Positions 6,101-12,144 of a stretch of DNA of 12,144 nt are shown in pieces. The stretch's first letter is position 1, and each line of letters begins with the position of its first letter. Origin of the DNA: DATLAN01 sp035527455 (GTDB taxonomy: Bacteria > Planctomycetota > Planctomycetia > Pirellulales > Thermoguttaceae); contig DATLAN010000175.1 in NCBI GenBank assembly GCA_035527455.1, positions 1 through 12,144 of the forward strand. The letters run 5' to 3'. The notes beneath the pieces were generated by a model, which saw nothing but the letters and a program-made list of their open reading frames with translations, ran no database searches and had not been told where the DNA came from. The translations under genes were made by a program, and so were the position numbers.

Positions 6101-8566
6101 CGTGGTCGCCCGGACCTTCACCTCAATCGATTCGCGGTGCGTGGCCGAATACTTCGACGGTTCCACGCGGACCCGAAACGCGCTGGGCGAACACGAGACC
6201 TTGTCGCTTTGGGAGTAGGTCTGGCCGGAGGCGTCCATCACCGTGGCGCGGACCTCGAGGTACCGGGCCTCCTGCACTTGCGGCAAGGGTAGCGAGAGCC
6301 CGACGCGGCCTTCCTGGTCGGTCAGCCCGGTTACCGTCGGCGGACTGGCGTCGCCCGTTTCCAGCACCAGTTCCACTTGGGCTCCGACGGCCGGCTTGCC
6401 GGTGAAATACTCGACCGCCACGCGGGCTTCGACCCGTTCGCCGCCGGCGTGCGTCCGCGAGGGCAGCGAGAAATCGACCCGATAGGTGGGCAGCCGAAAT
6501 TCCGCCACCTTCAGCGGCGTCGAGGGCGAGGCCCCGGTTCCGTCGACCGTGAACGAGCACGGCCCCAACGCGGCGCTGAGCGGGATCTCGAAGCTGCCGT
6601 GGAACGTGCCCGCCGCGGAGACCTCGCAGCGTCCCTCCCACAGCGTCTCTTTCGGGCTGCGGACGACGACCTCGACCTCGCCCGGCTGACCGCGCTGGTG
6701 GACGGCCACCCGCAGACCGTCGAAACGCCGCACGATGCCCTTGAATTCGACCGTGCTGCCCGGGCGGTGGATCGGCTGGGCCAACCAGACGACGGCCTTG
6801 GTGCGATCCGGCTCCGCCTCGGGATGCTGGTACTCGATCCGCGTGCGTGTCAGGGCGGCCGCGTCGAGCTGCTTGTCCGCTCGCTCGACGAGCAAGTCGT
6901 AGCGATAATCGGTCCGCGTCAGATCCAGCGCGAAGCCGGCCGAGCCGTCGGCGCCGGTGCGAAGCTGCCGGGTCTGGTGGAAGTCGGGGTACTGCTGACG
7001 GATTTCGCTGCCGTGGGCATACGCTCGCGCCTGCCGCAGGATCTCTTCGGCCGTCCGCATGAATGCCTCGGTGTCGGTTTGATCCGACGCATCGGGATCG
7101 CGTTGGCCGTTGAGGAATCCGTCGCGAAAGGCCCTTTCCTCCGCCGGGCGTACGCGGTCAATGACCGCATCGACACGGGGGTAGCCGGAAATCGACAACT
7201 CCAGGGGCAAGTTGGGCACTGGCCTGCCGTCGCGGCGATCGACCGCCAGGACCACGCCCTGGTTGCACCCGGTGCGCACGTAAAGGGCCACGTTGCTGAC
7301 GCGGAACGGACAGGCGGCGATCATCGGCGCGTAACGGGCCTCGACCGAGAGCAGATAGTATCCCTCGCGCAGCCCCTCGACGATCACGTCCCGCTCCTGC
7401 GGCTCTTCGAGGTTGTTCTTCGAGAGCGGCAGATAGGTCTGCGTCCAGGTCCGCTCGGGCTTCATCCGGGCGAGTTTTTCCGCGGTGACTTGCTCGGAAT
7501 CGGCTTCGTCGTCGAAGCGGTAGAGGCGAAAATGCAGCGGGCCGTTCAGCGCGGAGAAGAGCTTCAGATCGGCACGATCGCCGGTGATCCACTCCTGCCC
7601 CGGCCGATAGAGGACCAGTTCGTTGCCGGTGGTTACCAGGTGTTGCTGTCCCAGCTCGTGGAGTTTCTCGTCGAGGCCGCCCGGGCGGAAGCGCTGAAGC
7701 CGCCTGAGATACTCGTGGATGCTCGTTCCGTCGGGAGAATCCACCAGCTCCAACTCTTCCTCCAAGATTTCCTCTTCGACGATCGTCCGAAGTTCGACGG
7801 TCAATGTCCTCCGCAACCCCTCGATCAGTCGCCGGGCCGCAGGCTTCTCGGCCCGGCGTTGCAGGTAGCCGTCCAGATCGAAATCCAGGGGCAGCACCGG
7901 CACGAGGACTTCGAGTTCCTCGCGATCCTGTTGATGAAGGACCAGAAGAGCCAGAGCGCGATCGGCAATCTCGGCCGCATCGCCGTCTTTGGCATCGCCG
8001 TCTTTGGCCTCACCGTCTTTGGCCTCACCGTCGGCCAGGGCCGCCAATTCACGCACGGCTTCGTTGAAGCGGCATTCGGCCAGCAGCAGTCGGGCAAGCC
8101 GATAACGCGACTTGGTGCCCGCACGCCGGGCGGCCGTCATGGCGTCGTCGAGTTGGGCTTCCCCGAAGGCGTACGCCAGCAGCTTCCGCTCGGCCGTTTG
8201 GCCCGGGGTCAGCGATTGGCCAGGCTGCCGTTTCACCTGGTGCCAGAGTTCCTCCAGCCGCTTCTGCCGCACGACGGCCTGCGATCGCAGATGGGCCATC
8301 GATGCCTGGCCGTCCTTCTCGGCCTTCAATCCCGGATCGTACCGGGCCAATTGATAAGGCGGCCTGGCGGGCCCCTCGTCGGGCACGATCTCCGCCAGCA
8401 GGGTGGTCAGAGGGTCGGCTATGGCTTCGGGTCGCTCCGCCCCATATGCAGACGAAAGAAGCGATGATGGGCCCCCGTCGATGTCTCCGGTGCAGCCGAT
8501 GACCACGACCGCCGCGATCAGGACACCCGTCAGACACCGAGGGAACGTGCGCAGACGATCAGCCAT
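3134..8566 (-). CDS. Alpha-2-macroglobulin family lipoprotein with intact thioester
   Basis: The gene encodes 1810 residues. AGGAGA six bases before the ATG fixes the start. Residues 1-25 form a lipoprotein signal (hydrophobic run, lipobox VIGC, Cys25), so the mature protein is probably anchored to a membrane facing the periplasm. The N-terminal ~230 residues are Ala/Arg/Glu-rich and look helical. An MG2-type domain starts near residue 595 (QPIHRPGSTVEFKG), followed by further beta-sandwich domains. A proline-rich linker lies near 903-915, then a bait-region domain to about 1066. The A2M core domain starts near 1133. The thioester motif GCVEQ has Cys1352, within an alpha-barrel domain (GGWGWW downstream). 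The C-terminus resembles the bacterial MG10 domain. Family members trap proteases by covalent thioester capture and are thought to defend the envelope. No PbpC (PBP1C) gene is adjacent, unlike the enterobacterial YfhM arrangement. Confidence 0.93.
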   Translation of the reverse strand: MADRLRTFPRCLTGVLIAAVVVIGCTGDIDGGPSSLLSSAYGAERPEAIADPLTTLLAEIVPDEGPARPPYQLARYDPGLKAEKDGQASMAHLRSQAVVRQKRLEELWHQVKRQPGQSLTPGQTAERKLLAYAFGEAQLDDAMTAARRAGTKSRYRLARLLLAECRFNEAVRELAALADGEAKDGEAKDGDAKDGDAAEIADRALALLVLHQQDREELEVLVPVLPLDFDLDGYLQRRAEKPAARRLIEGLRRTLTVELRTIVEEEILEEELELVDSPDGTSIHEYLRRLQRFRPGGLDEKLHELGQQHLVTTGNELVLYRPGQEWITGDRADLKLFSALNGPLHFRLYRFDDEADSEQVTAEKLARMKPERTWTQTYLPLSKNNLEEPQERDVIVEGLREGYYLLSVEARYAPMIAACPFRVSNVALYVRTGCNQGVVLAVDRRDGRPVPNLPLELSISGYPRVDAVIDRVRPAEERAFRDGFLNGQRDPDASDQTDTEAFMRTAEEILRQARAYAHGSEIRQQYPDFHQTRQLRTGADGSAGFALDLTRTDYRYDLLVERADKQLDAAALTRTRIEYQHPEAEPDRTKAVVWLAQPIHRPGSTVEFKGIVRRFDGLRVAVHQRGQPGEVEVVVRSPKETLWEGRCEVSAAGTFHGSFEIPLSAALGPCSFTVDGTGASPSTPLKVAEFRLPTYRVDFSLPSRTHAGGERVEARVAVEYFTGKPAVGAQVELVLETGDASPPTVTGLTDQEGRVGLSLPLPQVQEARYLEVRATVMDASGQTYSQSDKVSCSPSAFRVRVEPSKYSATHRESIEVKVRATTWEGDPVAGATVVLDGQRHSATTDETGTATFQVTTAAEGDRQPLHATVIADGKVVRDTSRSIGFGEPIPAEDPFGGPDVVEPTDDEPPPPPGLGYPEYPQYIDAGTPLEVTLKVEGPAERRSLVAVFAENTRMLHSQVLQLPPGDHRVTIPTQKDWAPSLNVTVVLLDGKQTHERRFHCYLRPTEQFLTLEIDIDKAEYKPGEPCTALITATDHEGRPVPRAEISLGVVDEAVYVLMEDPTPDLQSFFFEYRLPQLCRGNYDWPPPESEPLWFWLGPKYAWGCYPPVAYGEGKGEFLRRYGGTSASERSRPMQVRRDFRNTAFWVADLVTNGEGKARATFDLPDNLTQWRFTARGVTAETKVGEIRAGRRTFLPLQVELLLPRAFRAGDRIDLPVVLHNNTDQGREVAGTTRLNHGKLLPWGRRPLAAKADDRFTIPVTATAAGEMFVFASVRDAADGDADAIEKKLTVLPRGHRFTLSYCGPLSEAATVEPDLGGPLTEDGVTLTIRREPGLAGPVCSALEDLIQYPYGCVEQTMSRFMPAVVAGRAIRQAGLESPAAGRLDDVFAKGIARLADFQHDDGGWGWWKDDATNDFMTAYVLEGLALCRQLDHPVPSRMIDRAQSYLLGRLREGKLQGSRPHSVGEVNLRVYAAHALATLYQEDLQRYGQAVGELSSALRTAEADAPGGLLDRILLADAWRRLGNSHPGESLLVFLGETVAPEPGNRQSIFITAGLLQLAAALQSKDARWQELARELVSVRRGSSWGDTLTNSAAVRGLAAMLAASRGEEEVPVVVQVDGRRVGVLTREQGNVIVLKRDGVKRVALYPGLGGSDDFYSVRVEGFLESPPENPPEPAVTLRTRVFCVQGQLEEVAMDRAGRIAVPRGVTLEVRVDVELTRPVSHVRLTVPRPCGVELLRPPQVGSGVVATEERDDALHFFIEHWEQGSRQIRFPVRAEVSGTVFAPQPEFVPMYADSLPTAVAAPVQWVVAE
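7981..8036 (-). repeat. 15-bp in-frame tandem repeat inside the alpha-2-macroglobulin gene
   Basis: Three near-identical 15-base units (7981-7995, 7996-8010, 8011-8025) and a partial fourth encode the peptide repeat KDGEA/KDGDA at about residues 178-196. The units differ only at one or two bases. The acidic-lysine repeat sits in the helical N-terminal part, where copy-number change would keep the frame. Confidence 0.85.
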
Positions 8567-8630
8567 GATATTTCTCCTGTTACCGGGTGATGCACCCCAG
8601 AGGGACGGATGGTGCAGAGAACCCCTTATG

Positions 8631-8668
8631 CTGGGTGGTGCCGCCGGGCCCGTCGGGGCACCACCCAG
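8631..8668. repeat. Strong hairpin with 12-bp perfect stem
   Basis: Arms ctgggtggtgcc (8631-8642) and ggcaccacccag (8657-8668) are exact reverse complements around a 14-base GC-rich loop. No T-tract follows on either strand, so a simple terminator is unlikely. It would lie in the 5' UTR of the alpha-2-macroglobulin message or upstream of its promoter. It may be a dispersed palindromic element; this window has only one copy. Confidence 0.85.
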
Positions 8669-8724
8669 TCACAACCTTCCTTCATTTCCCCACCCCGCCA
8701 CGCATCCTGTTTTCGCCCAGCCCT

Positions 8725-8741
8725 ACGGGAATTATTCCCGT
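8725..8741. promoter_or_regulatory. Short dyad, possible operator
   Basis: acgggaa-tta-ttcccgt is a perfect 7-bp dyad with a three-base centre. It lies between the two divergent genes, which suits a transcription factor site, but no partner regulator is in the window. A hairpin in the alpha-2-macroglobulin leader is an equal alternative. Confidence 0.35.
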
Positions 8742-8809
8742 TAGAGTCACGTTTTTGCAGGCGCTCCCCCAAAATCCGTGACGGTCAGGAAAATTCTTTC
8801 GCCATATCG

Positions 8810-8838
8810 TTGACAAAAAAAGTTTTATTTTTTAGGAT
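8810..8838 (+). promoter_or_regulatory. Sigma-70-type promoter for the PEP-CTERM gene
   Basis: A consensus TTGACA (8810-8815) is followed after 17 bases by TAGGAT (8833-8838). An overlapping GATAAT at 8836-8841 has a longer, 20-base spacer. The spacer is a run of A and T (aaaaaaagttttattttttt type), giving an easily melted, bent element. The transcript would have a leader of about 125 bases before the ATG at 8973. Confidence 0.6.
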
Positions 8839-8972
8839 AATAAAGATTACATGACCTGTAAGGGTTATATTGGGGCAATTCGGGCTGTGTGCCTGGGTTG
8901 CGATGTGTTCGAAGGTACTCGATTTCGAATTGCGAGGCAGCGACGATCCCTAAGGAACAGGAGGACGGGACC

Positions 8973-9653
8973 ATGGCTTTATGGCCACATCTTGCGCCGA
9001 CGCGGCGTTATGGATTTCTGCCGTGCTTAATGATGATTCTTCTCGGCGCCGCCCCCGCCGCTGCCGCCGGCCTCTCCGGGACCGTCTACGTCGATGAAAA
9101 CATGAACGGGACGTGGGATTGGGACATTGAATGGGTGCTCCCGAACATCGAGATGCGCCTGGTCAACGACGACGATCCGATTCGCACACTCGTGACCTGG
9201 ACCGACGAAAACGGCTACTACGCCTTCGACGACCTCTTGCTGGGGTCCTACACGATCAGCCAGTTCGGAATCCTGCAAGAGTACGTGAACGTCAAGGTCG
9301 GCGTGGGGGAACTGCTCGAATGGCCCTCCGGCGATCCGTGGCCCGACTCCTGGGGAACGGTCGTCAACTACGATCCCGCGAACAACATCCTCCCCCAAGT
9401 CACGCAGATCGAGTGCGGCGCGAAAAACATCAAGGGGGTCAAGTACGACTTCGGGCAGATCTGGCTGGGCAAGTTTCTCTATCTCTCCCGCGGTCTGCCG
9501 CCGGGCGATCCTCCCCACGCCAATCCCCCGCCGCCCTATCTCGTGCCCGAACCGGGAACCCTGTTGCTGCTGGGCGTTCTCCTGGGCATCGCGTTGCCGG
9601 CCGTTGCCGGGAAGCGGCTTCTTCGCCGGGGCCGTTGCCCGCACGATGGGTGA
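8973..9653 (+). CDS. Secreted SdrD-B-like protein with PEP-CTERM sorting signal
   Basis: The gene encodes 226 residues. The start at 8973 is set by AGGAGG at 8959-8964, eight bases upstream, and by the signal peptide that follows (RR, then a hydrophobic run ending in AAPAAAA near residue 32). Residues 34-100 form a Cna-B/SdrD-B-like beta-sandwich: LSGTVYVDENMNGTWDWD (a D-N-NG-D calcium-type loop), then TDENGYYAFDDLLLGSYTI. Residues 100-185 are not recognised. The C-terminus has VPEPGT (191-196), a hydrophobic stretch and a basic tail (KRLLRRG), the three parts of a PEP-CTERM sorting signal processed by exosortase. The role is probably a surface or matrix protein; the ligand is unknown. No exosortase or other PEP-CTERM gene is seen nearby. 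Confidence 0.88.
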   Translation: MALWPHLAPTRRYGFLPCLMMILLGAAPAAAAGLSGTVYVDENMNGTWDWDIEWVLPNIEMRLVNDDDPIRTLVTWTDENGYYAFDDLLLGSYTISQFGILQEYVNVKVGVGELLEWPSGDPWPDSWGTVVNYDPANNILPQVTQIECGAKNIKGVKYDFGQIWLGKFLYLSRGLPPGDPPHANPPPPYLVPEPGTLLLLGVLLGIALPAVAGKRLLRRGRCPHDG

Positions 9654-9774
9654 TCGTCGCGCCGAGCGACACCGTTTTCGGCGGCGTGGGCAACGACGAC
9701 GTGCTCGAGGACGCCGGATTCGCCGGTTTCGTGTTCGGCTTGGGGCTGGAGCGGTAGATTCTTCCGCGGGCGGG

Positions 9775-9828
9775 GCGGGATGAGGCTTCTTTTCAGAGTA
9801 GCCATCCCGCTCCGCGGGATGAGGCTTC
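9775..9828. repeat. 15-bp direct repeat
   Basis: gcgggatgaggcttc occurs at 9775-9789 and again at 9814-9828, 39 bases apart. The second copy is embedded in the REP-like element, so the first looks like a truncated copy of the same element, hinting at tandem duplication or partial loss. Confidence 0.85.
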
Positions 9829-9851
9829 GTCTCGCGGAGCGAGACGGCTAC
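9798..9851. repeat. REP-like pair of hairpins in inverted orientation
   Basis: Two hairpins sit head to head. Hairpin A is atcccgc-tcc-gcgggat (9804-9820). Hairpin B is cgtctcgc-gga-gcgagacg (9828-9846). The outer ends gtagcc (9798-9803) and ggctac (9846-9851) are complementary, so the whole block is also an imperfect inverted repeat. Hairpin A differs from the reverse complement of B at paired positions on both sides of its stem, so pairing is kept. This is the organisation of REP/BIME elements. Confidence 0.8.
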
Positions 9852-9903
9852 ACTGCTTGCGGAACCCGAAATCCGCACATCTTCCCCTGGTATGGCCGGC
9901 GGG

Positions 9904-9924
9904 ATTTCCGTACAATACGGAAAT
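9904..9924 (+). promoter_or_regulatory. Perfect palindrome over a TACAAT box, candidate promoter/operator of the kinase gene
   Basis: atttccgta (9904-9912) and tacggaaat (9916-9924) are exact reverse complements around caa. The sequence TACAAT at 9911-9916 is a good -10 hexamer spanning the centre of the dyad, 40 bases before the kinase ATG. No good -35 is seen. A -10 box inside a dyad suggests repression or autoregulation by a dimeric protein; this is inference. Confidence 0.5.
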
Positions 9925-9956
9925 TGGGGGATTTTCCCACCCCGATCCCCAGGGCC

Positions 9957-11843
<1,887 letters not shown>

Positions 11844-11848
11844 GCGGC

Positions 11849-11904
11849 AGTGGGCAGTGGGTAGTGGATAGTGGATAGTGGGTAGTGGGGAGCGGGGAGT
11901 GCCG
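11849..11904 (+). repeat. Degenerate heptanucleotide tandem array (AGTGGRT)
   Basis: Eight consecutive 7-base units starting six bases after the kinase stop: agtgggc, agtgggt, agtggat, agtggat, agtgggt, agtgggg, agcgggg, agtgccg. Similar agtgg/agtga pieces recur to about 12008, suggesting an older array that has decayed. Confidence 0.85.
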
Positions 11905-11950
11905 CTTGCGGCTTCGCAGTCGTGAGTGGGGAGTGAGCGCGGCTTGGGGA

Positions 11951-11982
11951 AAATGAAACGCCCCCGCACTGCGTTGCGGGGG
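11951..11982 (-). terminator. GC-rich hairpin, weak leftward terminator candidate
   Basis: cccccgca (11961-11968) and tgcggggg (11975-11982) form a perfect 8-bp stem with a six-base loop. On the minus strand it is followed by CGTTTCATTTT, a moderate T-tract. On the plus strand no T-run follows, so it would not end the kinase message intrinsically, though it could protect its 3' end. Confidence 0.35.
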
Positions 11983-12021
11983 GATGGAGTGAGTGGCGAG
12001 TGGCAGGTAGTGTACAGATGC

Positions 12022-12144
12022 TGACAACTGACAACTGACAACTGACAACTGACAACTGACAACTGACAACTGACAACTGACAACTGACAACTGACAACTG
12101 ACAACTGACAACTGACAACTGACAACTGACAACTGACAACCGAC
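12022..12144 (+). repeat. Heptanucleotide tandem array (TGACAAC, at least 17 copies)
   Basis: Seventeen perfect copies of tgacaac fill 12022-12140. The array then continues with a variant unit starting cgac up to the window edge, so its true length is unknown. Because seven is not a multiple of three, TGA appears in all three plus frames, while the minus strand is open in all three. It resembles the short tandemly repeated heptamers (STRR) known from filamentous cyanobacteria. Confidence 0.97.

Larger units (their letters stand above)
8567..8972. other. Divergent intergenic region
   Basis: About 400 bases separate the leftward alpha-2-macroglobulin gene from the rightward PEP-CTERM gene. The left part holds a small hairpin gggtg/caccc (8585-8597), a strong hairpin (8631-8668) and a short dyad (8725-8741). 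A six-base pair gtcacg/cgtgac occurs at 8746-8751 and 8777-8782. From about 8784 to 8880 the DNA is strongly AT-rich, unlike the rest of the window, and contains a sigma-70-type promoter on the plus strand. I could not identify a convincing minus-strand promoter for the alpha-2-macroglobulin gene. Confidence 0.7.
9654..9956. other. Intergenic region with REP-like repeats ahead of the kinase gene
   Basis: These 303 bases contain the 15-base direct repeat, the paired REP-like hairpins and the TACAAT palindrome described separately. The kinase reading frame stays open back to 9780, but that part is made of repeat sequence and carries no plausible N-terminus. No terminator for the PEP-CTERM gene is visible. 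Confidence 0.65.
11844..12144. other. Non-coding tail after the kinase gene, repeat-rich
   Basis: About 300 bases without a convincing gene. It consists of the AGTGGRT array, a GC-rich hairpin and the TGACAAC array. The open minus-strand frames here are produced by the repeat itself (repeating Ser-Val-Val-Ser-Cys-Gln-Leu) and are not genes. No clear rightward terminator for the kinase gene is visible. Confidence 0.7.

Noticed and set aside
3284..6292. 1002-codon plus-strand open frame opposite the alpha-2-macroglobulin gene
   Set aside because: It is a shadow of the GC-rich coding frame: the peptide is rich in His, Arg, Gln and Pro with no domain, while the minus strand encodes a full recognised protein.
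6377..8467. 696-codon plus-strand open frame
   Set aside because: Same antisense shadow of the alpha-2-macroglobulin gene, with no start signal and no recognisable domain.
8889..8972. 28-codon extension of the PEP-CTERM protein from a GTG
   Set aside because: The ATG at 8973 has AGGAGG at the right distance and begins a proper signal peptide.
9780..9956. 59-codon N-terminal extension of the histidine kinase
   Set aside because: The added sequence is REP-like repeat plus the TACAAT palindrome. The ATG at 9957 gives a normal short cytoplasmic N-terminus before TM1.
12022..12144. CRISPR array
   Set aside because: The unit is seven bases with no spacers and no cas gene is present.

Overview
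The window is GC-rich and looks like chromosomal DNA of a planctomycete, most likely of the Pirellulales. This rests on the combination of an HpnCDE squalene pathway, a very large alpha-2-macroglobulin-like lipoprotein, a PEP-CTERM surface protein, a haem c sensor kinase, abundant palindromic intergenic repeats and few Shine-Dalgarno sites. The family-level placement is inference from gene content, not from any marker gene.

Region 1 (1-2998, minus strand) is the squalene operon hpnC-hpnD-hpnE. hpnC and hpnD overlap by the four bases ATGA. hpnE follows after a 148-base gap filled by a near-perfect 34-bp inverted repeat, and it runs off the left edge of the window. Together the three enzymes turn two farnesyl diphosphates into squalene (presqualene diphosphate, then hydroxysqualene, then squalene), which planctomycetes use for hopanoid or sterol-type lipids and C30 carotenoids. 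Upstream of hpnC is an unusual leader. It has a TACAAT promoter-like box, a possible 50-codon ORF, several nested inverted repeats and a strong minus-strand intrinsic terminator ending about 30 bases before the hpnC start. It is either a small terminated RNA or gene, or an attenuator of the squalene operon.

Region 2 (3134-8566, minus strand) is one 1810-residue alpha-2-macroglobulin family lipoprotein with an intact GCVEQ thioester. Region 3 (8567-8972) is a divergent intergenic region with a strong hairpin, a short dyad and an AT-rich sigma-70-type promoter firing rightward. Region 4 (8973-9653, plus) is a secreted SdrD-B-like PEP-CTERM protein. Region 5 (9654-9956) carries REP-like paired hairpins and a palindrome centred on a TACAAT box. 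Region 6 (9957-11843, plus) is a membrane histidine kinase with a Tll0287/DUF3365-type haem c sensor domain and no response regulator in view. Region 7 (11844-12144) is non-coding and rich in heptanucleotide tandem repeats: a degenerate AGTGGRT array, then at least 17 perfect TGACAAC copies reaching the window edge.

The most useful leads are the hpnC leader/terminator, the three distinct kinds of palindromic intergenic elements, the TACAAT palindrome ahead of the kinase, and the heptamer arrays. No tRNA, rRNA, CRISPR array, transposase or integrase was seen.
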